Assembly (NCBI GenBank): GCA_963824645.1
Contig: CAWGQC010000012.1
Span: 124,001 to 188,000 of the forward strand
Length of the DNA: 64,000 bases
Source: Bog-756 sp963824645
Lineage (GTDB): Bacteria; Actinomycetota; Acidimicrobiia; Acidimicrobiales; RAAP-2
Reading direction: 5' to 3'
Part shown: piece after piece, positions 53,257-61,900 of the stretch
How the letters are laid out: every line of letters starts with the position of its first letter
How positions within the stretch are numbered: position 1 is the stretch's first letter
Position numbers and translations under genes: made by a program
Notes under the pieces: model-generated
Database searches by the model: none
What the model saw: the letters and a program-made list of their open reading frames with translations, nothing else
Told to the model about the DNA's origin: nothing

Positions 53257-54140
53257 AGCTGGACCCCTTCATCGAGGCGGAGAAGACTGCAGGTCACAGC
53301 GTCCAAAAGACGTGCGACCTGTTCGAGGTCTCCCGTTCCGCCTACTACCAGCGCAGAACCGGTGTTCCCTCCGCCCGGGCCGCCACCGACGCCGAGCTGA
53401 CCAACCAGATCACCGAGGTATTCAACGAGTCCAAGGGCACCTATGGATCTCCGAGGGTCCACCAAGAGCTCGGTCACCGGGGGATCACCTGCGGCCGGCG
53501 ACGGGTGACCAGACTCATGCGGTTGGCCGGCCTCGAGGGACGGTGCAAGAAGCGCTGGCGGAAGACCACGGTCGCCGACCCCGAGGCCGAGGCGGCCAAG
53601 GACCTGATCCAACGCCACTTCGGACCCTCTGAGGAGATCGACCGTCGCTATGTCGGGGACATCACCTACATCGCCACCTGGGAGGGGTGGGCCTACCTGG
53701 CCACCGTCATCGACCTGGCCAGCCGCAAGGTGGTGGGCTGGTCACTGGCCGACCACATGAGGACCGAGTTGGTCGAGGACGCACTGACTTTGGCCTTCGC
53801 CAACCGAGCACCTGAAGAAGGAGTCATTTTTCACTCGGACCGCGGCTGTCAATACACGAGTCGAGACTTCGCCGAACTGGCTCGGAGCAACGGCTTCGTG
53901 CTCTCGGTCGGGAGGAAGGGCGAGTGCTGGGATAACGCGGTGGCCGAGTCCTTCTTTGCCACCATCAAGCGTGAGCTCATCGACATGCGGGCGTGGCCGA
54001 CGAGGGCAGGACTACACCGTGCCGTCTTCGAGTACATCGAGGGCTGGTACAACACCCGCCGGCTGCACTCGACGCTCGGCTACCTCAGCCCGAGCCGGTA
54101 CGAAACGCTCCACCACAACGCCGACCGTCAGGCGGCATAA
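53253..54140 (+). CDS. IS3-family transposase OrfB (DDE integrase)
   Basis: 295-residue catalytic subunit. An N-terminal HTH_21 domain (YGSPRVHQELGHRGI) precedes the rve core. The DDE triad is in YVGDITYIATWEGWAYLATV, IFHSDRGCQYTSRDF and NAVAESFFATIKREL. The C-terminus YNTRRLHSTLGYLSP is typical. All catalytic residues are present, so the element may still be active. It starts at ATG 53253 within the end of orfA. Confidence 0.95.
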   Translation: MKLDPFIEAEKTAGHSVQKTCDLFEVSRSAYYQRRTGVPSARAATDAELTNQITEVFNESKGTYGSPRVHQELGHRGITCGRRRVTRLMRLAGLEGRCKKRWRKTTVADPEAEAAKDLIQRHFGPSEEIDRRYVGDITYIATWEGWAYLATVIDLASRKVVGWSLADHMRTELVEDALTLAFANRAPEEGVIFHSDRGCQYTSRDFAELARSNGFVLSVGRKGECWDNAVAESFFATIKRELIDMRAWPTRAGLHRAVFEYIEGWYNTRRLHSTLGYLSPSRYETLHHNADRQAA

Positions 54141-54183
54141 TCAACTGAAGCAACCTGTCCGTCGAACCGGATCAAGTCCAGCC

Positions 54184-54686
54184 CTAACCGATCAGCATCA
54201 AGGCTCAAGTGGCTCGGAGTCGTAGTCGGCGTGCTGGTGTTAGTGGCCGCACAAGACGCAGTACTGGTGCATCTCACGCGGTCAAAGAGTTCCTCAGACT
54301 CCTCAAGTACCTCAAACTCCTCGGGGGCGATAGGCGGTAGGAACGTTCAACCGCTTCCCTACACTCAGTCGGGTTCCTACATTGGTAATACCGCGGATTT
54401 TGCGGTCACAGATAAGTCCTTCCATTTCAAGTGGTCCTATTTCTGCCCTCAAAGTGCATTCAGTGGCGAGTTTGGCGCTGGCTCACTTCCCCTGTTTACG
54501 GTGAGCGTGGCAGACGGGCACGGCAACGTTCTCGCTGATAGTTTCGTCAGCAATGGCAGTACGGACCAAAGTTCCCAAACTTCTGGTCAGGGAGAGAGCC
54601 CCCCATACGACGGGCCTGCGGGCACATATCAGCTACAGGTTTTGACTCTGGAATGTACGTGGAGACTGACAGTGCTCCAACCGTAA
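54184..54686 (+). pseudogene. 3' fragment of the GPGWW-tagged membrane protein
   Basis: In frame with the 5' fragment once the IS and one GCC are removed. It adds a fifth membrane helix (WLGVVVGVLVLVAAQDAVLV), a Ser-rich stalk, and a domain of about 120 residues with GNTADFAVTDKSFHFKWSYF and a final LECTWRLTVLQP. This domain follows the same pattern as the two N-terminal domains of the secreted protein at 49205-50686 (GNT...F....W...W.Y.C ... EC.W..TV). A GTG at 54231 could initiate a shorter protein, but no ribosome binding site is evident. Confidence 0.75.
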
Positions 54687-54902
54687 AGATTCGCCGCTGT
54701 ACGGGCTGGGCGGCCAGCCACGTCGACGACGAAACGCTGATCCCATCAGACCGCCGGACCATTCCGGGCCTCAGGGGCTTCATGGTTTGTCTTGACCAGT
54801 CCGCTTAACTGTCGCGTGGCAACAGGTCGGACCGAAAGTGAGCCACCGCTGAGTGGCTATAAGGACAATCGGAATCCATATAGGCGTCCGATTCGGCATT
54901 CC

Positions 54903-54921
54903 TGTCAACGGATTTGTCAAC
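54903..54921 (+). repeat. paired TGTCAAC boxes near the right end of element 1
   Basis: TGTCAAC at 54903-54909 and 54915-54921, 12 bp apart, about 120 bases left of attR. With the pair at 44925 this gives arm-like boxes at both ends of the element. Confidence 0.6.
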
Positions 54922-55039
54922 GAAACATTACCGAACCACCCAAAATGGGCCCTACTGGACCGCATGAGGATTGGGTAGACACCCATCGTGACCTGCCCAC
55001 ACCCAACTGCACTATCTTGAGCCCGTGACTCCCAACGGA

Positions 55040-55107
55040 TTGAGGGGCTAGTGCCCGCAAGGGCGTGGGGGTTCAAGTCCCCCCTCCGACACCCCATCTT
55101 GACCTGG
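55040..55107 (+). other. attR: second copy of the tRNA-Leu 3' part
   Basis: Matches 44813-44880 with two visible differences. It lacks the tRNA 5' half, so it is not a functional tRNA. It lies in the same orientation as the tRNA and marks the right end of element 1 and the left end of module 2. Confidence 0.85.
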
Positions 55108-55144
55108 GAGTATGGCTGCCCGGTTCTTCCGGTTCGGAACCCGC

Positions 55145-55192
55145 TTGTCAACATTTTGTCAACGGAAGTGCTTTTGGGCCGTCGTTGTCAAC
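55145..55192 (+). repeat. TGTCAAC boxes of module 2
   Basis: TTGTCAACATTTTGTCAAC at 55145-55163 is identical to the unit at 44925. A third TGTCAAC lies at 55186-55192 followed by a degenerate fourth. Sequence from about 55086 to 55290 resembles 58426-58640. Confidence 0.7.
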
Positions 55193-55488
55193 GAATGTCG
55201 GCGCATCGGAATGAGGGTTCGCGATCGCGATAGCAAGCACATGGCATTAGGTGGGACGGAATGTGCCCCACCAATCCGGTGCTCGGGTCAGGCAAAGGAG
55301 ATCGGACCTGTCACACCCGGCGGCCAATCCCATTACCGGCACCTGCTGGCAACGCACTCCTGGGAAGCTCCGCTTACGCACACTCTGGCCTCGATATCTT
55401 GGACGGTGGCAGCTGGCGCAAAGTTGTGTAAACCTTCCTGCCAGGCGGTACCCATCAAGGGTCGGTTTGGCGAGAGAGGGGCGGAGCG

Positions 55489-58263
55489 ATGCGCACCAGA
55501 TCAGGGCGAAATATCAGGACAATCGTGGCGGGGTCCTTGATGTTTGGGAGCGTCATTACTGCCTCGGTGCTCATCGGAGGACATCCGGCGTCGGCCGCCG
55601 CTGTCGTTCAGACCATCACCGTGGGTTCCAAGCCTTATGCCATCTCCTCGGACGGCACCCACGTCTGGGTGGGGAACGTCAATAGCAACGATGTGACCGA
55701 GCTCAACGCCTCGACAGGCGCGGTCGTCCAGACCATCGCCGTGGGCTCGGAACCCTATGCCCTCTCGTCCGACGGCACCCACGTCTGGGTTGCGAATGCG
55801 GGAGGCAACACGGTGACCGAGCTCAGCGCCTCGACCGGCGCGGTCGTCCAGACCATCGCTGTGGGCAGCCCTCCCTACGGCATCTCGTCGGACGGCACCC
55901 ACGTCTGGGTGCCGAATGGAAACGATGTGACCGAGCTCAACGCGTCGACGGGCGCGGTCGTCCGGACCATCGCCGTGAACGGAAGTTCCGGAGGCGTCTC
56001 GTCGGACGGCACTCACGTCTGGGTGGCGAATGTAAACGATACGGTGACCGAGCTCAACGCCTCGACGGGCGCGGTCGTTCAGACCATCACCGTGGGTTCC
56101 AATCCCGACAGCGTCTCGTCGGACGGCACCCACGTCTGGGTGGCGAATGCAGGTGGCGTAACGGTGAGCGAGCTCAATGCCTCGACGGGCGCTGTCGTTC
56201 AGACCATCACCGTGGGTTCCCAGCCTGTCGGCGTCTCGTCGGACGGCACCCACGTCTGGGTGGCGAACCTGGTTGAAAATACGGCAATCGAGCTCAACGC
56301 CTCGACGGGCGCGGTCGTCCAGACCATCGGCGTGGGCTCGTATCCCATAGGCATCTCGTCGGACGGCACCCACGTCTGGGTTGCCAACGAACTTGGAAAC
56401 ACGGTGAGCGAGATCGGCATTAGCGATGACACAGTGGCCTTCAACGCCGAGGGCGGCAGCTCGGTGGGGTCATTGACCGGCCCCGACGGGGGCTCTATCA
56501 CCCTGCCCGCCGCCCCCAGCAACCCCGGCTACACGTTCGATGGCTGGTTCACCGTGGCGAGCGGGGGCACGTTGGCCGGATTAGCCGGAGCGTCGTTCAC
56601 CGTGCCGGTGGGCGGGACCACCCTCTACGCCCAGTGGACCGCCAACCTCTGCTCACCGGGGTACTACAGCGGGACCGGGTCGTCTCCGTGCACCGCGGCT
56701 CCACCAGGAAGCTATGTGAGTACGTCTGGGGCAACCTCTGCCACGAGTTGTGCCGTCGGCACCTACAGCTCAAGTTCCGCGGCGACGAGCTGTATCCCAG
56801 CTCCGGCTGGTAGCTACGTCTCCACAACGGGAGCCACCAGTGCCTCACTCTGCTCCGTCGGCTACTTCAGCTCGACCTCGGGTTCCTCCAGTTGCACCGC
56901 CGCTCCGGCAGGCAGCTATGTATCCACAACGGGAGCCACGAGCGCCTCGCTCTGCGCAGTGGGCTATTTCAGCCCGGCCTCAGCGTCATCAAGCTGCACC
57001 GCCGCTCCGGCTGGCAGCTATGTATCCACAACGGGATCCACGAGCGCCTCGCTCTGCCCGGTCGGGACCTACAACCCGAACTCTGGGTCAACGAGTTCTG
57101 CGGCCTGTGCCTCTGCTCCCCCAGGCAGCTATGTCGACGCGGCCGGATCTGCTTCGGCAACCGGCTGTGCCCCTGGCACCTACCAGCCCAACTCCGGCCA
57201 GACCGCGTGTCTGCCTGCCGACCCCGGTAACGCAGTTGCTTCGACCGGGTCCGCCTTAGAGTCACTCTGTGCTGTCGGAACCTACCAGCCCAACTCGGGT
57301 CAGTCCGCCTGCCTGGCTGCCGACCCCGGCCGTTTCGTAGCCACCACCGGGGCTGTCTCGGAGTCGGCCTGTGCCGCTGGCACCTACCAACCGGACGCGG
57401 CCCAGTCCTCGTGCCTGTCTGCAGATCCAGGTAGCGCCGTCGCCTCAACGGGGGCCACCTCCGAATCCCTATGTTCTGCCGGCACCTACCAGCCGGACTC
57501 TGGCCAGTCCTCCTGCCTGCCCGCCGGCGTTGGCAGCTATGTAGGCCTCACTGGGTCCACCTCTGAGTCAGCCTGCGCTGCCGGCACCTACCAGCCCAAC
57601 TCGGGGCAGTCCGTGTGCCTGCTGGCTGACCCCGGCAACGCCGTTGCCTCGACGGGGGCCACCTCCGAGTCCCCTTGTGCCGCAGGCACATACCAGCCCA
57701 ACTCGGGCCAGTCTGCCTGCCTCGCTGCCGATCCAGGCAGCTTTGTGGCCACCACAGCGGCTATCTCGGGGTCAGCTTGTGCCGCTGGTACCTACCAGCC
57801 AGATGCGGGTCAGACCAGCTGCATCTCGGCCCCGCCTAACACCTTTGTGGATACGACCGGGGCAACGGCCGCCACGCCCTGCCCGGCAGGTACCTATAAC
57901 CCCAACTCGGGTTCGACCAGCGAGGCCGCCTGTATCCCCGTGCCTTTTGGCGTCAGTACCACCTCGCTGCCCAACGCCACTCCCGGCACCAAGTACCTAC
58001 CCACCGTGACACTCCAGGTCGAAGGGGTAGGAACGAGCGCCCCCGGTTACACCACCACCCTCAAGTGGCAGAAGGTCTCCCTGCCCAAGGGGATGAAGCT
58101 CTCCTCCAAGGGCGTGCTCTCGGGGACCCCGAACAAGAGCCTGCTGGCCGGTCCCAGTTCGGTGACGGTGAAGGTTACCGAGACGGTGACCACCCTCAAC
58201 GGGACGAAGAAGGTCAAGACCAAGACGACGGCCCAGGCCACCATTCCACTCACCATTACCTGA
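55489..58263 (+). CDS. giant secreted protein: YVTN propeller, InlB-type repeat, Cys-rich repeats, Ig-like end
   Basis: 924 residues with GAGAGGGGCGGAG before the ATG. A signal peptide (IVAGSLMFGSVITASVLIGG, then ASA) is followed by seven repeats of about 40 residues (VGSxPxxxSSDGTHVWVANA, VTELNASTGAVVQTI), a seven-blade beta-propeller of the YVTN type. Then comes an InlB B-repeat/Flg_new segment (GYTFDGWFTVASGG ... TTLYAQW). About a dozen cysteine-rich units follow (PGSYVSTTGATSASLC, AVGTYQPNSGQSACL), like ephrin-receptor/GCC2-GCC3 modules. The last 100 residues (LPKGMKLSSKGVLSGTPNKS) are a putative Ig (He_PIG) domain. No LPXTG or C-terminal membrane anchor is seen. Probably an adhesin-like surface protein; the ligand is unknown. 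Confidence 0.82.
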   Translation: MRTRSGRNIRTIVAGSLMFGSVITASVLIGGHPASAAAVVQTITVGSKPYAISSDGTHVWVGNVNSNDVTELNASTGAVVQTIAVGSEPYALSSDGTHVWVANAGGNTVTELSASTGAVVQTIAVGSPPYGISSDGTHVWVPNGNDVTELNASTGAVVRTIAVNGSSGGVSSDGTHVWVANVNDTVTELNASTGAVVQTITVGSNPDSVSSDGTHVWVANAGGVTVSELNASTGAVVQTITVGSQPVGVSSDGTHVWVANLVENTAIELNASTGAVVQTIGVGSYPIGISSDGTHVWVANELGNTVSEIGISDDTVAFNAEGGSSVGSLTGPDGGSITLPAAPSNPGYTFDGWFTVASGGTLAGLAGASFTVPVGGTTLYAQWTANLCSPGYYSGTGSSPCTAAPPGSYVSTSGATSATSCAVGTYSSSSAATSCIPAPAGSYVSTTGATSASLCSVGYFSSTSGSSSCTAAPAGSYVSTTGATSASLCAVGYFSPASASSSCTAAPAGSYVSTTGSTSASLCPVGTYNPNSGSTSSAACASAPPGSYVDAAGSASATGCAPGTYQPNSGQTACLPADPGNAVASTGSALESLCAVGTYQPNSGQSACLAADPGRFVATTGAVSESACAAGTYQPDAAQSSCLSADPGSAVASTGATSESLCSAGTYQPDSGQSSCLPAGVGSYVGLTGSTSESACAAGTYQPNSGQSVCLLADPGNAVASTGATSESPCAAGTYQPNSGQSACLAADPGSFVATTAAISGSACAAGTYQPDAGQTSCISAPPNTFVDTTGATAATPCPAGTYNPNSGSTSEAACIPVPFGVSTTSLPNATPGTKYLPTVTLQVEGVGTSAPGYTTTLKWQKVSLPKGMKLSSKGVLSGTPNKSLLAGPSSVTVKVTETVTTLNGTKKVKTKTTAQATIPLTIT

Positions 58264-58435
58264 GCAAGCCAGTCGCAGGTGGGGTTCAGGGGGTGCCCCC
58301 ACGGACACAGCCGTTTGAGAGCACCATGCAGGCCCCTGGGTGGGGACCCTTTGAGCGCATGGGGTCTGGGTCAGGCTGCCCACTGCGTCCGAAGCGGTGC
58401 TGGTGTACTGAGGGTTGGGTTCGCCCCTCCGACAC
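57787..58435 (+). repeat. long direct repeat, copy 1 (3' end of gene and tail)
   Basis: Covers the last part of the giant gene and about 170 bases beyond its stop, ending in CCCCTCCGACAC. It is near-identical to 62655-63308. The second copy has extra bases that break the frame. Confidence 0.85.
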
Positions 58436-58447
58436 CGCGTGTGACCT
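58410..58447 (+). other. degenerate att-like core
   Basis: GGTTCGCCCCTCCGACAC followed by TGACCTGG and, just after, AGTATGGCTG. It matches the end of the tRNA-Leu core and the bases after it at 55079-55120, with differences in the T-arm region. Too diverged to be a tRNA part. Confidence 0.6.
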
Positions 58448-58495
58448 GGAAGTATGGCTGTCCGACTCTACCGGTTTCAAGTGCTCGAAAGCCGC

Positions 58496-58540
58496 TTGTC
58501 AACATTTTGTCAACGGAAGTTTTGGGTGGTCGTTGTCAAC
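58496..58540 (+). repeat. TGTCAAC boxes of module 3
   Basis: TTGTCAACATTTTGTCAAC at 58496-58514 and a further TGTCAAC at 58534-58540, matching the arrangement in module 2. Confidence 0.7.
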
Positions 58541-58907
58541 GGATGTCAGCACATCGGAATGAGCGGGGTTCCGTTATCGCGATGGCAAGCGCCTGGCGCT
58601 CGGAGACGGAATCTGCCCCACCGAACCGGGGTAGCCAGGGATAGCTCACCCCATTCCCGCGCTCCAACCCATTCGCCGGTCTCCGGGGGACCAAAGAGGC
58701 TCCCTATTGGTCCAACGCTAAGATATGTGGTGCCGATGGGGACCGACATGGAGCCCACGCCTCTATCGAGGGTGCCCGCTCTAGGTCCACCCTGGCTGCC
58801 ACCACCCTCGTCAACTTTGACGATGACAGTTGACGGATCGTTGTGTAAATCTTGCTTGCGGACTATTCCGAGCGAGGGGTCGGCGGTGGAGAGGGAGAGG
58901 CGGAATA

Positions 58908-61900
58908 ATGCGGCGAACCATCTTCGGAAGCCGGAGTGGGCAAAGGGCGGCCTCGAACGGTGCAGGGGCGCTGCGTCGCAGGCAGTCGAAGCTGCGCCGC
59001 GGGGTGACAGTCGTTACCGCGTTGATCGCATACACCACTGGCATCGCGATTTTCGTCGTCTCAGGTGCGACGCCCTCATTTGCGGCCACACCGGGCACGA
59101 TCACGACGGTTGCCGGTGGTGACGCCCCAGGGCCTCTCCTTGCGACCTCAGTCGCCCTTGGACCTGAAGGCGTGGCTGCGTCGGGTGGCAACTTTTACGT
59201 CGCCGACCAGGCCGGAAACGTCGTACGCAAGGTCGATAGCGCAGGCAACGAGACCGTTGTTGCCGGTGACGGAACCGACGGATACTCCGGCGACGGCGGA
59301 GCAGCCACCGCGGCCGAGCTCGCCGAGCCCACTGATGTCGCCTTCGACCACTCGGGCAACCTCCTCATCGCCGACACGGCCAATAATCGCATCAGGGTGG
59401 TGGCGGCAAGTTCAGGCACCTTCTATGGCCAGGCCATGGCCCAAGGCGACATCTACACCATCGCCGGCAACGGGGCCAGCGGCTTCTCAGGCGACGGCGG
59501 GGCGGCCACCTCAGCCGAGTTCGACAACGCCACCCACGTCGTCGTCGACCCCTCCGGCAACGTCCTCGTCGCCGATACATACAACAACCGCATCAGGGTG
59601 GTGGCGGCGAGCTCGGCGACGTTCTACGGCCAGTCCATGACCAAGGGCGACATCTACACCATCGCCGGCACCGGGACCGGGGGCTACTCCGGTGACAGCG
59701 GGGCGGCCACCTCGGCGGAGCTCGCTGACCCCAACGGGGTCGCCGTCGATGCCTCCGGCAACCTCCTCATCGCCGATGAGGGGAACGAGCGCATCCGGGT
59801 GGTGGCGGCGAGCTCGGCGACGTTCTACGGCCAGTCCATGACCAAGGGCGACATCTACACCATCGCCGGCACCGGGGCCTATGGCTACTCCGGCGACAGC
59901 GTGGCAGCCACCTCGGCGGAGCTCTACGAGCCCTACGGGGTCGCCGTCGACACCTCTGGCAACGTCCTCATCGCCGATACGAACAACAACCGTGTCCGGG
60001 TGGTGGCGACGAGTTCCGGCACCTTCTACGGCCAGTCGATGGTCAAAGGTGACATTTACACCATCGCCGGGACCGGAGGCGAGGGCTCCTCCGGCGACGG
60101 TGGGCCGGCCACCTCGGCCGAACTCAACGTCCCGTGGGGCGTCGCCGTCGACACCTCCGGCAACGTACTCATCGCCGGCGAGATCGCGTCATTCGGGTGG
60201 TGGCGGCAACTACTGGCACCTTCTACGGCAAGTCGATGACCCAACACGGCATCTACACCATCGCCGGCAACGGGTCCCCTTACTACTCCGGCGACGGCGG
60301 AGCGGCCACGTCGGCCAGGATCGAGGACCCAGAAGGCATCGCTGTCGACGCCTCGGGCAACGTCCTCATCGCCGACTACTGGAACAGCCGCGTCCGCGTA
60401 ACGGCCGCCAGCACCGGGACCTTCTACGGCCAGTCGATGGTCCAAGGCGACATCTACACCATTGCCGGAGGCGGGAGTACTTCGGGCAATGGCGTGGCGG
60501 CCACCTCGGCGGGGCTCTACCGACCCGACTGGAGTCGCCGTGGACGGATCCGGGCAACGTCCTCATCGCCGACGAAGGCATCTACCGTGTCCAGGTGGTG
60601 GCGGCCAGTACTGGCACCTTCTACGGCCAGTCGATGATCAAAGGCGACATCTACACCATCGCCGGAGGCGGAGGTTCAGGGCTACGGGCGACGGTGGAGC
60701 GGGCACCTCGGCGGCGCTCACAACCATGGGGGGTCTCCGTCGACGCCTCGGGCAACGTGCTCATCAGTGACAGGGGGTACGAGCCGCGTCCGGGTGGTGG
60801 CGGCCAGTTCAGGCACCTTCTACGGTCAGCCCATGACCCAAGGCGACATCTACACCGTCGCCGGCACCGGAACAGGTGGCTACTCGGGCGACGGCGGAGT
60901 AGCTACCTCAGCCGAGCTCTACTACCCCTCAGGAGTCACCGTGGACGCCGCGGGTAACGTCCTAATCGCTGATGCCGTCAACGACCGCATCAGGGTGGTG
61001 GCGGCGAGCATCGGCTACGTTCTACGGCCAGTCCATGACGCAAGGGCGACATCTACACCATCGCCGGCACCGGGACCGCGGGCTACTCCGGTGACAGCGG
61101 GGCGGCCACCTCGGCCGAAGCTCCAGCCCCTTGGTGTCGCCGTCGACGCCTCGGGCAATGTGCTGATCGCCGACAGCGAGAATGATCGGGTCCGGGTGGT
61201 GGCGGCAACCTCTGGCACCTTCTACGGCCAGTCCATGACCCAAGGCGACATCTACACCATCGCCGGCACCGGCACGCAGGGCTACTCCGGCGACGGAGGG
61301 GCTGCGACCTCGGCGGAGCTCTACTACCCAGAAGGCGTCGCTGTCGACGCCTCGGCCAACATCCTCATCTCGGATGGGGGCAACCAGCGCATTAGGGAGG
61401 TCGCCGCTTACGGCACCCAGACCATCACGTTCACCTCAACGCAGCCTTCGGGAGCCTTCTACGGGGGGCCCTCGTACTCGGTGGGCGCGACCGGAGGTGC
61501 CTCGGGAAACTCGGTGACCTTCTGGTCGGCCACGCCGGGGGTGTGCTCAGTCAGCGGTTCCTCAGCGAGCTTTGTCGGCGTCGGTACATGCACCATCGAT
61601 GCTGACCAGGCGGGCAACGCCGATTACGACTCTGCCCCGCAAGTTTCCCAGAGTTTCACCGTTGCTCAGGCGTCCCAGGTCGTCTCTTTCACCTCTAGCA
61701 ACCCGAGTCCGGTGGTAGTAGGTGGTCCGAGCTACACCCCGACAGCATCGGGAGGTGGCTCGACGAGCCCCGTGGTCATCTCGTTGGATAGCGGTTCAAC
61801 CGGCTGCACTCTGAACGGTGGCGTGGTCCAGTTCACGACTTCGGGAACCTGCCTCCTCGACGCCAACCAGGCGGGTGACGCCAACTATTTCCAGGCTGTC

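Larger units (their letters stand above)
52884..54180 (+). mobile_element. complete IS3-family insertion sequence
   Basis: 1297 bp, beginning TG and ending CA. Imperfect inverted repeats are at 52884-52908 and 54156-54180, sharing TCCGGTT and GACGGACA. It contains orfA (52939-53256) and orfB (53253-54140), both intact. It interrupts a membrane-protein gene and is flanked by GCC duplications, so insertion looks recent enough for the broken gene still to be readable. Confidence 0.9.
44813..55107. mobile_element. integrated element 1, inserted at tRNA-Leu(GAG)
   Basis: The element is bounded by a 68-bp direct repeat (44813-44880 and 55040-55107; two differences seen) consisting of the tRNA 3' part plus flanking bases. 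Inside are a truncated tyrosine integrase next to the tRNA, an excisionase-like HTH gene, a primase-like gene, small unknown genes, a secreted repeat protein, and two tagged membrane proteins, one broken by an IS3 element. Paired TGTCAAC boxes lie near both ends. No conjugation or capsid genes were recognised. The truncated integrase suggests it is no longer self-mobile. Confidence 0.85.
54687..55488. other. 800-bp region with attR, arm boxes and leader, no gene
   Basis: Holds TGTCAAC pairs at 54903-54921, the right attachment copy at 55040-55107, more TGTCAAC boxes at 55146-55163 and 55186-55192, and the leader of the giant secreted protein. TTGTGTAAA at 55424 is also found at 58841 before the paralogous gene. 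Open frames here have no protein-like composition. Confidence 0.6.
55087..58435 (+). mobile_element. module 2: core, arm boxes and one giant secreted-protein gene
   Basis: Runs from the end of the 55040 core copy to a degenerate core at 58410. The order is CTCCGACAC, TGACCTGG, AGTATGGCTG, TTGTCAACATTTTGTCAAC, leader, one gene, then a 3' tail. It carries no recombinase. The same order is seen in module 3, so both look like attachment-flanked cassettes or products of tandem duplication. Confidence 0.55.
58264..58907. other. 644-bp intergenic region with att-like core and leader
   Basis: Contains the end of the long repeat, a degenerate tRNA-derived core at 58410-58447, TGTCAAC boxes at 58497-58514 and 58534-58540, and the leader of the NHL-type gene with TTGTGTAAA at 58841. 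No gene of its own was recognised. Confidence 0.6.

Noticed and set aside
55040..55107. Possible second tRNA-Leu gene
   Set aside because: Only the 3' part from the anticodon loop onward is present. The sequence before it cannot form the D arm or acceptor 5' strand, so it is an attachment-site copy.
58065..58562. Open frame spanning the end of the giant gene and the intergenic tail
   Set aside because: It overlaps the real C-terminus in another frame and continues into non-coding repeat sequence. The similar frame in the second repeat copy arises from frameshifts.
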